A DNA stretch of 64,000 nt, taken from contig JAEPQD010000002.1 in assembly GCA_017642695.1 (NCBI GenBank), forward strand, positions 620,001 to 684,000. The letters are read 5' to 3'. Below, piece after piece: positions 36,021 to 44,432 of the stretch. A program made the translations under genes and the position numbers. The stretch's first letter is position 1, and every line of letters begins with the position of its first letter. The notes below the pieces were generated by a model that was not told the DNA's origin, searched no databases, and saw only the letters and a program-made list of their open reading frames with translations. The stretch comes from Parvibaculum sp. GTDB taxonomy: Bacteria > Pseudomonadota > Alphaproteobacteria > Parvibaculales > Parvibaculaceae.

Positions 36021-37232
36021 ATGCCTCTCGCCCTTCGCCTTGCGACCGTCTACGGCACGATGTTCCTGTTCACGGGCGTCTATCTGCCGTTCTTTCCGGT
36101 CTGGCTGAAGTCGAAAGGGCTCGACGCGAACGAGATTTCGCTCGTGGTCGCGCTCTCGCTCTTCCTGCGCATCGTGGTGAGCCCGTTCTTCGCGTCCGTC
36201 GCCGACCGGCTGGGCGACCGGCGCCGCGTGGTGCTCTGGCTCGCCTGGGCGTCGCTTGGCGCCGCCTCGCTTTTCCTCGTGGTGGAAGGCTTCGGGCCGA
36301 TCCTTCTTGTCGCCCTCGTGCTCAACGCCGTCTTCCCGTCGATCTCGCCGCTCGTCGAAACGATCTCCATGCGCGCGCGGATCGAGGAGGGCATGAATTA
36401 CGGCCGGGTGCGCATGTGGGGCTCGATCACCTTCGTCGCCGCGAGCGCGGGAGCAGGCTGGCTTCTCGAATGGACGGCGCCCTCCATCATCGCGATCTGC
36501 TTCGTGGCCGCGCTCCTCTCCAATGTCGCGGGCGCATGGCTCCTTCCCGAGGATGTGCCGCGAAAGGCGAAGCCGCGCGCGCCGCGTCCCCGCTTCGCGG
36601 ATGTGATCGAGATCGGGCGGCATCCCGTCTTCGTTCTCTTCGTGCTCACGGCGAGCCTCACCCAGGCGACCCATGCCGTCTATTATGCCTTCGGCTCGCT
36701 CGCCTGGCAGAGGCAGGGCTATTCGGACACGGTGATCGGCCTTCTCTGGGCGACGGGCGTCATCGCCGAAATTGTCCTTTTCTACATTTCCGGCCCGTTG
36801 ATGGCCCGGCTTGGCGCCGTCCGCCTTGTCATGCTGGCCGCTATCGCCGCCGTCATCCGCTGGACCGTGACGGCGCTCAATCCGCCGGTGGCGCTGCTTT
36901 TCCTCATGCAGGGGCTCCATGCCTTCACCTTCGGGGCGGCGCATCTCGGCGCCGTCCAGTTTGTGACGCAGGCCGCGCCCCCGCGGCTTGCGGCCACGGC
37001 CCAGAGCCTCTACGCGGCGATGGCTTCAGGCGTTATCATGGGGCTGGTGACGATCGGGGTCGGCCCCATATACGGAGAACTGGGGCCCAAGGCCTATTTC
37101 GTCATGGCGGCTGCCGGCGCCGTCGCCTTTGGCGGCGCGCTCCTCGTCGCGATGCGCTGGAACGGAGAAGTGCTCGTCCCCGAAGAAGACGGGCTGCAAG
37201 AAGAAGAACGGAAGCAGGAAGATGGCAATTGA
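36021..37232 (+). CDS. MFS transporter (phenylpropionate permease-like)
   Basis: Protein of 403 residues with twelve TM segments. The N-terminus (ATVYGTMFLFTGVYLPFFPVWLKSKGLDANEISLVVALSLFLRIVVSPFFASVADRLGDRR) matches the PPP/HcaT group of the major facilitator superfamily, including the D-R-x-G-D-R-R-like loop 2-3. Proton-coupled uptake of an aromatic or related acid is possible. The charged C-terminal tail (EEDGLQEEERKQ) overlaps the TauD start by 11 bases. Confidence 0.82.
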   Translation: MPLALRLATVYGTMFLFTGVYLPFFPVWLKSKGLDANEISLVVALSLFLRIVVSPFFASVADRLGDRRRVVLWLAWASLGAASLFLVVEGFGPILLVALVLNAVFPSISPLVETISMRARIEEGMNYGRVRMWGSITFVAASAGAGWLLEWTAPSIIAICFVAALLSNVAGAWLLPEDVPRKAKPRAPRPRFADVIEIGRHPVFVLFVLTASLTQATHAVYYAFGSLAWQRQGYSDTVIGLLWATGVIAEIVLFYISGPLMARLGAVRLVMLAAIAAVIRWTVTALNPPVALLFLMQGLHAFTFGAAHLGAVQFVTQAAPPRLAATAQSLYAAMASGVIMGLVTIGVGPIYGELGPKAYFVMAAAGAVAFGGALLVAMRWNGEVLVPEEDGLQEEERKQEDGN

Positions 37233-38079
37233 AGTGATCCCCACCGGCGCCGCGCTCGGCGCGGAAGTCCGCGGCCTCGATCTCTCGAAGCCGCTCACGG
37301 ACGACGAGTTCGAGGCGGTGCAGCAGGCCTGGTACGACCACATCGTGCTCCTCTTCCGCGGCCAGAAGGTTTCCGACGACGATCTCGTCCGCTTCTCGAA
37401 GCGCTTCGGCGAACTCGACATCGCGCCCGCGAGCGCCACCGACATGGCGGGCGGGCAGGCGCTGTCGCGGCCCGAGATCTGGATCATTTCCAACGTGGTC
37501 GAGAACGGAAAGCCCATCGGCGCGCTCGGCGACAAGGAAGCCGAGTGGCACACCGACATGTCCTATGTCGCGGAACCGCCGATGGCGAGCGTTCTCTATT
37601 CGCTCGAAATTCCCTCGAAGGGCGGCGATACGAGCTTCGCCAACATGTACAAGGCACTTGAGGACCTTCCTGACGATCTTCGTGCGGCTGTCGAGAACCG
37701 CATCGTCAATCACGATGCGAGCACGACGAGCGTCGGCGAGCTTCGTGCGGGTGCGAATGCCGTTCTCGATGTACGCACCGCGCCAGGTGCCAAGCATCCC
37801 GCGATCCGCACCCATCCGGCGACCGGCGGCAAGGCGCTCTATCTCGGCCGCCGCCTCAACGGCTATCTCGAGGGCTACTCCGTCGAGGAAAGCGAAAAGC
37901 TTCTCGACCGGCTCTGGGCGCATTGCGCGAAACCCGAATTTTCATGGACTCACAAGTGGCAGCTCGGCGACCTCCTGATCTGGGACAATCGCTGCGCCAT
38001 TCACCGCCGCGACAGCTTCGACGGAAGTGAGCGCCGTGTCATGCACCGGACCCAGATCAAGGGCGACGCCCCGCGCTGA
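37222..38079 (+). CDS. TauD/TfdA family 2-oxoglutarate dioxygenase
   Basis: Protein of 285 residues. The facial triad is visible as H-x-D in WHTDMSY (about 113-115) and a distal histidine in NRCAIHRRD, with an arginine further on (SERRVMHRTQIKG) for 2-oxoglutarate. TauD-like features such as FRGQ and GDTSFANMY are present. Family members oxidise taurine, alkylsulfates, phenoxyacetates and related compounds; the adjacent MFS importer suggests a small acid substrate. The start overlaps the MFS gene by 11 bases. Confidence 0.88.
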   Translation: MAIEVIPTGAALGAEVRGLDLSKPLTDDEFEAVQQAWYDHIVLLFRGQKVSDDDLVRFSKRFGELDIAPASATDMAGGQALSRPEIWIISNVVENGKPIGALGDKEAEWHTDMSYVAEPPMASVLYSLEIPSKGGDTSFANMYKALEDLPDDLRAAVENRIVNHDASTTSVGELRAGANAVLDVRTAPGAKHPAIRTHPATGGKALYLGRRLNGYLEGYSVEESEKLLDRLWAHCAKPEFSWTHKWQLGDLLIWDNRCAIHRRDSFDGSERRVMHRTQIKGDAPR

Positions 38080-38175
38080 CGCGCCGTCTCCCTTGCGTCA
38101 ATTTTCCGCCGTTTGACTTTGCACGCAGATGCGCCAGTTTCTGCGGCAAAAGCATTCATGGATGGAGGAATACCG

Positions 38176-39186
38176 ATGCGTGCGCTGGTGCTCGAAGGCG
38201 ATTTCGGAATCGACAATCTGAAACTCAAGGATCGCGACGTGCCGAAGCCCGGCCCGGGCGAGGTCGTGCTGAAGATGAAGGCGGGTTCGCTCAACTATCG
38301 CGATCTCGCCACCGTCACCTTCGGCGGCAATCCGAAGCTGCTGCCGATGGTGCCGCTGTCGGATGGCTGCGGCGAGGTGGTCGAGGTGGGCGAGGGCGTT
38401 AAGCGCCTGAAGAAGGGCGACCGCGTCGCGCCGAGCTTCTTCCAGGGCTGGCAGTCGGGCGGCCCCGTTGCCGAAAACCTCGGGCCGACGGCGCTCGGCA
38501 GCCCCATCGACGGGTGCGCGCAGGAATATATGTGCCTCTCCGCCGAGGGCATGTCGAAGGCGCCCGCCAACCTTTCCGACGAGGAAGTCGCCTGTCTTCC
38601 CTGCGCGGGTCTCACGGCCTGGCGCGCGCTTGTCGTCGAGGGCAACCTGAAAGCGGGCGACACGGTTCTCGTGCAGGGCACGGGCGGCGTCTCCATCTTC
38701 GCGCTGCAATTCGCGAAGGCGATGGGCGCGCGCGTCATCGTCACGTCTTCCTCCGACGAGAAGATCGAACGCGCGAAGAAGCTCGGCGCGGACGATGCGA
38801 TCAACTACAAGCAGACGCCCGACTGGGAAATGGAAGCGCGCAAGCTCACCGGCGGGCGCGGCGTCGATCATGTGGTCGAGGTCGGTGGTGCGGATACCTT
38901 TCCGCGCTCCATCATGGCGGCCCGCGTCGGCGGCCACATTGCCGTGATCGGCATTCTCTCCGGTCTCACCAAGGACGTGAATGTTGCCGCGATCTTCGCG
39001 CAGAACCTCAAGATCAGCGGCATCACCGTCGGCAGCCGCACGCATTTCGAGGAGATGACGCGCGCCATCGAGCAGAACGACATCCATCCCGTGATCGACA
39101 AGCGCTTCCCGCTGGCCGACGCGCAGGAAGCGTTCCGGCTCATGCAGGGCGCTTCGCATTTCGGCAAGATCGTGCTCGACATCTGA
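38176..39186 (+). CDS. zinc-independent medium-chain NAD(P)H alcohol/quinone oxidoreductase
   Basis: Protein of 336 residues of the MDR superfamily. GGAGGAA lies just before the ATG at 38176. The Rossmann loop VLVQGTGGVSIFALQFAKAMGARVIVTSSSDEK sits in the middle. The usual catalytic-zinc ligands of alcohol dehydrogenases are not all seen (SLNYRDL at the position of the first ligand), which places it with quinone oxidoreductase-like members. It reduces carbonyls or quinones with NAD(P)H. A weak -35-like TTGACT occurs about 70 bases upstream. Confidence 0.87.
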   Translation: MRALVLEGDFGIDNLKLKDRDVPKPGPGEVVLKMKAGSLNYRDLATVTFGGNPKLLPMVPLSDGCGEVVEVGEGVKRLKKGDRVAPSFFQGWQSGGPVAENLGPTALGSPIDGCAQEYMCLSAEGMSKAPANLSDEEVACLPCAGLTAWRALVVEGNLKAGDTVLVQGTGGVSIFALQFAKAMGARVIVTSSSDEKIERAKKLGADDAINYKQTPDWEMEARKLTGGRGVDHVVEVGGADTFPRSIMAARVGGHIAVIGILSGLTKDVNVAAIFAQNLKISGITVGSRTHFEEMTRAIEQNDIHPVIDKRFPLADAQEAFRLMQGASHFGKIVLDI

Positions 39187-39191
39187 TCGAG

Positions 39192-39215
39192 ATATTTAAC
39201 GTATTGATTAAATAT
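39192..39215. promoter_or_regulatory. AT-rich operator for the VOC-ArsR-AHSA1 operon
   Basis: ATATTTAA (39192-39199) and TTAAATAT (39208-39215) are perfect 8-bp arms with an 8-base spacer, in front of an operon that encodes its own ArsR regulator. It is strikingly AT-rich for this genome. A further GTTAAATA half-site follows at about 39226. It is probably the autoregulatory site. Confidence 0.65.
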
Positions 39216-39267
39216 TAGCCGTGGTGTTAAATACCTCCCGTATCGCAACGGACGGGAGGTATTCGCC

Positions 39268-39738
39268 ATGGCGGAAAAGACGGGAAGCGCGGCAGCCGAG
39301 GTCGTGCCCGCGCTCTTCTACGACGATCCCAACGCCGCGCTCGACTGGCTGGAACAGGCTTTTGGTTTCGAGACCTGCCTCCGCGTCACGGATGACGACG
39401 GCGTGATCCAGCATGCCGAGCTGGAGCACGGCAATGGCCGCATCATGCTGGGCGGTTCGGGCTGGGCGGAGTTTCCGGCAAGCCCGAAGACCCTCGGCGG
39501 CAGGAACACGCAATGCATCCATGTCCAGGTGAAGGACGTGATGGCGCATTACGAGCGCGCGAAGGCGGCAGGCGCGACCATCGCCGCCGAGCCGGAAGAC
39601 CAGTTCTACGGCGACAAGGTCTATCGCGCCTTCGATCTCGAAGGCCATTTCTGGACCTTTGGCCAGACGATGCGGGTTCTCTCCAATGCCGACATGGAAA
39701 AGGCGAGCCCGGGCCTCAAGGTCGAGGGCAAGGGGTGA
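39268..39738 (+). CDS. VOC (glyoxalase/bleomycin resistance) family protein
   Basis: Protein of 156 residues with the betaalphabetabetabeta repeats of the vicinal oxygen chelate fold: ALDWLEQAFGFETCLRVTDDDGVIQHAELEHGNGRIMLGG and VQVKDVMAHYERAKAAGATIAAEPEDQFYGDKVYRAFDLEGHFWTFGQ. H49 and E/H positions could bind a metal. It is first in a tight operon, overlapping the ArsR gene in GTGA. Genes of this set are common and their substrate is generally unknown. Confidence 0.85.
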   Translation: MAEKTGSAAAEVVPALFYDDPNAALDWLEQAFGFETCLRVTDDDGVIQHAELEHGNGRIMLGGSGWAEFPASPKTLGGRNTQCIHVQVKDVMAHYERAKAAGATIAAEPEDQFYGDKVYRAFDLEGHFWTFGQTMRVLSNADMEKASPGLKVEGKG

Positions 39739-40091
39739 GCGAGCCCGCACAGGAACAGATCGACCGCGTGCTGGCGGCGCTGGCGGATCCGACACGGCGG
39801 CGCATGGTGGACCTCCTGCGCGAGGGGCCCATGCGCGCGGGCGATCTCGCCGCCGCCTTCGAGATTTCGGGGCCGGCGGTGAGCCGCCATCTCCGCGTGT
39901 TGCGCGAGAATGCGCTGATCGAGGAAGAGGAGGCGGGCGAGGACCGGCGCTTGCGCGTCTATCGTCTTCGCGCCGCGCCTTTCGCCGATCTGCAATCCTG
40001 GCTTGAGGAGGTTGCCGTCTTCTGGACCTCGCAGCTCGCCGCCTTCAAGGCCCATGCGGAAGGGAAGACGCGCAGGAGGAAGAAGAAGTGA
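39735..40091 (+). CDS. ArsR family regulator (SdpR-like)
   Basis: Protein of 118 residues from a GTG at 39735 that overlaps the VOC stop. A winged helix is clear: ALADPTRRRMVDLLREGPMRAGDLAAAFEISGPAVSRHLRVLRENALIEEEEAGEDRRLRVY. No metal-ligand cysteines or histidines are seen, so it is not a metal sensor; it belongs to the stand-alone group that travels with AHSA1 proteins. The basic C-terminus (KTRRRKKK) overlaps the next start. It likely binds the AT-rich palindrome at 39192-39215. Confidence 0.88.
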   Translation: MSEPAQEQIDRVLAALADPTRRRMVDLLREGPMRAGDLAAAFEISGPAVSRHLRVLRENALIEEEEAGEDRRLRVYRLRAAPFADLQSWLEEVAVFWTSQLAAFKAHAEGKTRRRKKK

Positions 40092-40561
40092 GCGCCAGCG
40101 TCACCGTCGCGATCACGCTCGCGGTCGAGCCGGAAGAGGCGTTCCGTCTCTTCACGGAAGAAGTCGATCAATGGTGGCAGCGTGGCCCGCAATTCCGTTT
40201 CCGGCCGAAGAAGCACGGCACCATGCGCTTCGAGCCGGGCGAGGGCGGGCGTCTCGTCGAGGTCTATGACGAAGCGAAAGGCGAGCTCTACGAGGTCGGC
40301 CGCATTCTTGTCTGGAAGCCGGGCGACCGTCTTGTCTTCGAGTGGTGCGGTCCGAACTATCGCGAGGGCCAGGTGACGGAAGTCGACATCAGGTTCAAGG
40401 CAAAGGACACCGGCACGCGCATCCTGCTCGAACATCGCGGCTGGGAAACGCTCCCGCCGGATCATCCCGCCCGCCACGGTCTCGACAACCGCGCCTTCCT
40501 CACCTCGCAGGGCGGCTGGTGGGAGGAGCAGCTCACGGCATTGCGCGCTCTTCTCGGTTAG
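40088..40561 (+). CDS. SRPBCC/AHSA1 family protein
   Basis: Protein of 157 residues from a GTG at 40088 overlapping the ArsR stop. It has the START-like helix-grip pattern (VAITLAVEPEEAFRLFTEEVDQWWQRGPQFRF... GRLVEVYDEAKGELYEVGRILVWKPGDRLVFEW... TRILLEHRGWETLPPDHPARHGLDNRAFLTSQGGWWEEQLTALRALL). Such proteins bind hydrophobic ligands. It ends the VOC-ArsR-AHSA1 operon; repeat copy C follows 23 bases after the stop. Confidence 0.88.
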   Translation: MSASVTVAITLAVEPEEAFRLFTEEVDQWWQRGPQFRFRPKKHGTMRFEPGEGGRLVEVYDEAKGELYEVGRILVWKPGDRLVFEWCGPNYREGQVTEVDIRFKAKDTGTRILLEHRGWETLPPDHPARHGLDNRAFLTSQGGWWEEQLTALRALLG

Positions 40562-40583
40562 CAAAAGTCTTTCCATCCGGACC

Positions 40584-40734
40584 ACCCTCCCCCTGTGGGA
40601 GGGTCAAACGGCTGCAAGCCGTTTGGGGAGGGGGACTCCCTTCTCCTGCAACGACGCGCGATCCATTTATTGTCCGCTGCAACCCCTCCCCGAAATTCGC
40701 TTCGCAAATTTCGACCCTCCCACAGGGGGAGGGT
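40584..40734. repeat. nested palindromic repeat, copy C
   Basis: A 151-bp element whose 22-bp inverted ends (40584-40605 and 40713-40734) are identical to those of copy B. Inside, CAAACGGC/GCCGTTTG (40605-40612/40618-40625) replaces the CAAACGGGC/GCCCGTTTG of copy B, GGGGAGGGGG (40625-40634) pairs with CCCCTCCCC (40683-40691), and GAAATT...AATTTC follows. The loop inside the closing stem differs completely from copy B. It may also end the convergent transcripts of the AHSA1 operon and the epimerase gene. Confidence 0.85.
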
Positions 40735-40759
40735 GGGACGAGCTGGCCGTCGAAACGGC

Positions 40760-41785
40760 CTAGCCCCACAACTCCGGCTCGGGCGGATAGACAAGGCTGC
40801 CTTCGTAGCGCAATGCCGGTGTCCGGTCTTCCGCGAGCAGCAGGGGGCCGTCGAGGTCGACATAATCCGCCTGCTGCGCGACGAGCATGGCGGGCGCCAT
40901 GGCGAGCGAGGTCGCGACCATGCACCCCACCATCACGCGGAGCTTGCGCGCCTTCGCGCAGCGCATCACGGAGAGCGCTTCCGTCAGGCCGCCCGTCTTG
41001 TCGAGCTTCACGTTGATGAAGTCGTAGATTCCGACGAGCCGTTTCATGCCCTCGAGCCCGTGCGCGCTTTCGTCGGCGCAGAGCGGCACCGGGCTTTCGA
41101 TGCCGCGTAACACCTCATCGTCCTTTGCAGGCACAGGCTGCTCGATCAGCGACACGCCGAGCCGCGCGAATTCCCGCGCCAGCGGCATCACGTCTTCGGC
41201 TTTCCAGCCCTCGTTCGCATCGACGATCAGCGCCGCGCGCGGGGCGCCCGCGCGCACCGCTTCGACGCGGGCAATGTCTTCGTCGCCACCCTGGCCGAGC
41301 TTCAGCTTGAGGAGAGGGCGTTCCGCGGCCGCCGCCGCGGCTACTTCCATGGCGTCGGGTGCGGCGAGGCTCAGCGTGTAGGCGGTGGTCAGCGCGCGCG
41401 GTTTCGCAAGGCCTGCGAGCTCCCATGCCGGGCGGCCGGCGCGCTTCGCTTCGAGGTCCCACATCGCGCAGTCGAGCGCGTTGCGGGCCGCGCCGCGCGG
41501 CATGGCGCGTTGCAGCGCCTCGCGCGTCATGCCGTCCGAGAGGGCGGGTTGCTGCGCCTTGATCGCGGCGATCGTGTCCTTTTCGGTTTCGCCGTAGCGC
41601 GCATAGGGCACGCATTCGCCGTATCCCGTCAGTCCGTCTTCGCTGACGGTCGCCACGACGACGCGCGCTTCCGTCTTCGCGCCGCGCGAGATCGTGAAGG
41701 CCCCCGCAATGGGCCAGGACTGGGCTTCGACGGTGATTTCGCGCATGGGCAGGGGCTCGGGCGTCTCGGGCTTTGGCACTCTCAT
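40760..41785 (-). CDS. L-Ala-D/L-Glu (dipeptide) epimerase, enolase superfamily
   Basis: Protein of 341 residues. It shows enolase-superfamily residues: K-x-K in LLKLKLG, metal ligands in VDANEGW, IEQPVP and CADES, and the NVKLDKTGG loop on the other face. This matches muconate cycloisomerase-like dipeptide epimerases that interconvert L-Ala-D-Glu and L-Ala-L-Glu during murein peptide recycling. The start at 41785 is uncertain; MREITVEAQ at 41746 is an alternative, and neither has a good ribosome site. Confidence 0.85.
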   Translation of the reverse strand: MRVPKPETPEPLPMREITVEAQSWPIAGAFTISRGAKTEARVVVATVSEDGLTGYGECVPYARYGETEKDTIAAIKAQQPALSDGMTREALQRAMPRGAARNALDCAMWDLEAKRAGRPAWELAGLAKPRALTTAYTLSLAAPDAMEVAAAAAAERPLLKLKLGQGGDEDIARVEAVRAGAPRAALIVDANEGWKAEDVMPLAREFARLGVSLIEQPVPAKDDEVLRGIESPVPLCADESAHGLEGMKRLVGIYDFINVKLDKTGGLTEALSVMRCAKARKLRVMVGCMVATSLAMAPAMLVAQQADYVDLDGPLLLAEDRTPALRYEGSLVYPPEPELWG

Positions 41786-41859
41786 GGAAACTGGCGCGCG
41801 ATGATGGCTTTTGTGTGCGCTGTCTCCAAGTGCCAAATCGGGATCAGGCCCGCAACGGC

Positions 41860-44121
41860 TCAGATCCTGCCCGCGAACCAGGCCCCGTTCCAGTGCTCGC
41901 CGGGCGGGTTTGCCTCGTATTGCTCGATCCGCGCCTCGTAGAAATCGTACAGCGTCGGGATCGCGCCGTTGAGCTTGCGGCATTCCGCGATGGCGGCGCG
42001 CGCCTCCGCCCAGCGCTGGTTGCGATAGGCCGAGAAGATCAGCGTGTGCGCTTCCTGCAGCGCGCGGAATTTCGGATTGGCGCGCATGATCGGGTCGCCC
42101 AGCAGCGCGTAGACGCGGCGGCCTTCGGGGTGGCGCGGGGTCGAGACGAGGTCGATCTCGAGCAGCGCATAGCGGTCGCCCACGGCGCGCTGCGTGCCTT
42201 CGCCGACGATGATGGCGGGCCCGTAATGGCGGGCATTCTTCTGCAGATAGGCCGCGAAGCTCACCGGCTCGCCGAGCACGCCATAGTCGAAGCGCTGCAC
42301 CGCGCCCATGTTGCCCGCGATGGCGGTGCCCGTGTCGATGCCGATCGACAGGCTCAGCGGCACATGGCTCAGATGCTGGCGGCGCGCGTCTTCCTCCAGG
42401 AATTCGTTCAGCGCTTCCAGGTTTTCGACCATGCGCAGCGCCGCGTCGCAGCCCTTGGAGGCATGGTCGCCCGCGTCGAGCGGCGCGTTCCACACCGCGT
42501 AAAGCGCGTCGCCCACGGTCCGGTCCACCATGCCGTTCCGGTCGAGCACGATCTTCGTCATCGGCGAGAAGAAACGATTGAGGATGTCGGCATAGGCCGT
42601 CGGGTCCTCGAGATAGCGGTCCGAGATGATGTTGAAGCCGCGCAGGCCCGCGACGACCGAGGTCACGTCGCGCAACTGCCCCTCGCCGTGGATCATGCGC
42701 GGGTTCGCCTTCACCTTGGCAAGGCCCGCGGAGGGCAGGCGGCGGCCGAACTGCGTTTCCACGAAGCGGATTTCGTCTTCCGTGTGGAGCCGTGTCATCA
42801 GCGCGCAGGTGGCGGCGGCCGCGAGAAGCGTCACGCTGCCGAGCGCCGGATCGATCAGCCAGCGATAGGTCTCGAAGGCCCACCAGGAGCCGTAGCCTGC
42901 GCCGCCGGCGAGCAGCAGCGTCAGCGCCAGGCCCCAGCGCGAGCGGAAGCGCCGCACGACGAGAATGACGATCACGCCCGCAACGAGAATGAACACCTGT
43001 TCCGCGGCGGGCACCCAGCCCGGACGCAGCAGGAACTGGCCATTGGCGATCTGGTCGATGGCATTCGCGGCGATGGCGCCGGACGGCATCCTGATGCCGG
43101 CCGGCGTCATGTAGAGCCGGTCGGAGCCGTTGGCGGAGACGCCGATCACGGCGATACGTTCGTTCAGCGGTTCGAGATTGGCGGTGCCTGCGAGAATGCG
43201 CCCGGCGGGAATGCGGCGGCGCGTTTCCTCGCCGCCGAAATAGAGCCGGAGCTCGCCGTTCTTCCATGTGCGCGCGGCGAAAGGCGTGCCGTCGATGGCG
43301 ACGCGCTCGATGCCGGGTTCGATTTCGAAGGAGAAGCCGCTCTCGGGTGCCGTCACCTGCGCGCGGTAGCCGGTTCCGCCGGCCGAGACGCGCAATGCCT
43401 CCAGCACGTTCGAGGGATAGAGTGCACCGTCAAGATCGAGCAGCATCGGCACGCCGCGAATGGTGGTGTCGCGCGCGCCTGCCGGCAGGGTCGCGCCATT
43501 GCCCTTCGCCGCCGCTTCGAAAATTTTCAGTGTCGGGCGCCAGGTGTCCTGGCTTGTCATGTAGTGGCGGGGATCGCCGCCTTCGGGATCGATCGCGGCC
43601 GCGCGCGCGGGCTCATGCTTGCCGCTGTAGTCGGTCTTGCCGGGCACGAAGGAGACGACGGAATTCGTCGAGGCGAGCAGCGCCGTCAGTTCGCGCTCGT
43701 GGTTCGGCAGTTGCGAGAGCGCCTGCCCGAGCCCGGCGAAATTGCCGTTCGCGGGGAAGGGCGACCAGAGCCGGATGAGTTCGTTTGCCGATGTCGGATC
43801 GGGCTCGGCAAGCGGCATGTCGATGACGATGGCGCTCGCGCCGGCATCCCGCACGCGTTCGACGAGATCGTCCAGCCGCTTGCGCGGCCACGGCCAGGCG
43901 CCATAAGCCTTCGCGGTTTCCGCATCGATGTCGACATAGACGGCGTTGGTGCCGAGGGGCCCGGGCTCGCGCGGCAGGATGCGCTGATAGACGTCGAACA
44001 CCTGGTCCTGCAGGAAGGTGCCCATGCCTCGCGGGTTGTAGATCGACACGGCGAGCGCCAGCACCAGCACGAGGCCGGGCAGGATCGCGGAAAGTCTGCG
44101 GAAAGCAGGTGTCGGATTCAT
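41860..44121 (-). CDS. CHASE2-domain membrane protein with degenerate adenylate cyclase domain
   Basis: Protein of 753 residues. A TM helix (about 10-28) is followed by an extracytoplasmic CHASE2 sensor domain (about 30-350), three further TM helices (about 370-450) and a class III cyclase homology domain (about 480-650). The domain lacks key residues: the first metal Asp is Gly (VVAGLRGF in place of D-x-RGF), the substrate Lys is Arg (MVDRTVGDALYA), the Thr of YT is Gly (FDYGVLGE), and the transition-state Asn and Arg are Ser and Tyr (PVSFAAYLQ). The second metal Asp is kept. It is therefore probably a regulatory pseudo-cyclase. Confidence 0.85.
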   Translation of the reverse strand: MNPTPAFRRLSAILPGLVLVLALAVSIYNPRGMGTFLQDQVFDVYQRILPREPGPLGTNAVYVDIDAETAKAYGAWPWPRKRLDDLVERVRDAGASAIVIDMPLAEPDPTSANELIRLWSPFPANGNFAGLGQALSQLPNHERELTALLASTNSVVSFVPGKTDYSGKHEPARAAAIDPEGGDPRHYMTSQDTWRPTLKIFEAAAKGNGATLPAGARDTTIRGVPMLLDLDGALYPSNVLEALRVSAGGTGYRAQVTAPESGFSFEIEPGIERVAIDGTPFAARTWKNGELRLYFGGEETRRRIPAGRILAGTANLEPLNERIAVIGVSANGSDRLYMTPAGIRMPSGAIAANAIDQIANGQFLLRPGWVPAAEQVFILVAGVIVILVVRRFRSRWGLALTLLLAGGAGYGSWWAFETYRWLIDPALGSVTLLAAAATCALMTRLHTEDEIRFVETQFGRRLPSAGLAKVKANPRMIHGEGQLRDVTSVVAGLRGFNIISDRYLEDPTAYADILNRFFSPMTKIVLDRNGMVDRTVGDALYAVWNAPLDAGDHASKGCDAALRMVENLEALNEFLEEDARRQHLSHVPLSLSIGIDTGTAIAGNMGAVQRFDYGVLGEPVSFAAYLQKNARHYGPAIIVGEGTQRAVGDRYALLEIDLVSTPRHPEGRRVYALLGDPIMRANPKFRALQEAHTLIFSAYRNQRWAEARAAIAECRKLNGAIPTLYDFYEARIEQYEANPPGEHWNGAWFAGRI

Positions 44122-44432
44122 GTCTCGCTACTCGCCCGCGCGGCACAGTTTGCGCGGGTATTGCCCCATAATGAACCTATCGGCCCTCCCATGTCCCGAT
44201 CCGGAACACGAGGCTGGGCCCTCGGCTCAGCCGTTGCAGCTTCCGTTCCACGACAAGCGTTCTCCTGAGAGCCGGAATTCCCCGGCGCCCCGCCGGTTTT
44301 TGGCGCTCGCGGCGGAACCGGAAGGGCAGCATGGCCGTTTCAGTCCGGCAACTCTTCAACAGGGGCTGATGACCCGTCGGACGCCAGCAAGCGTCCGGGC
44401 GAGGGGGCGCGGGCAAACAACAGGAACAAGAA
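44122..44432. other. structured leader between CHASE2 gene and 97-residue gene
   Basis: A 311-base divergent gap. It contains a terminator-like hairpin with T5 (44282-44301) and a second stable hairpin, CGGACGC/GCGTCCG (44378-44384/44391-44397), both on the plus strand ahead of the 44433 gene, so the transcript leader there may be regulatory. I could not match it to a known riboswitch class. Confidence 0.45.
44282..44301 (+). terminator. leader terminator-like hairpin
   Basis: CCGGC (44282-44286) and GCCGG (44292-44296) with a 5-base loop, followed by TTTTT (44297-44301). It lies 130 bases upstream of the next plus-strand gene, so it could attenuate that transcript. Confidence 0.4.

Noticed and set aside
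35115..36944. A 609-residue minus-strand frame opposite the kinase and MFS genes
   Set aside because: Charged, low-complexity composition typical of antisense frames in GC-rich DNA; the plus strand has clear domain motifs.
40760..43267. A long open frame reaching from the epimerase back through the CHASE2 gene
   Set aside because: The upstream part is the shadow of the CHASE2 coding frame; the real epimerase begins at 41785 or 41746.
44122..44432. Possible riboswitch ahead of the 97-residue gene
   Set aside because: Hairpins exist, but conserved sequence blocks of known riboswitch classes are absent; kept only as a structured leader.
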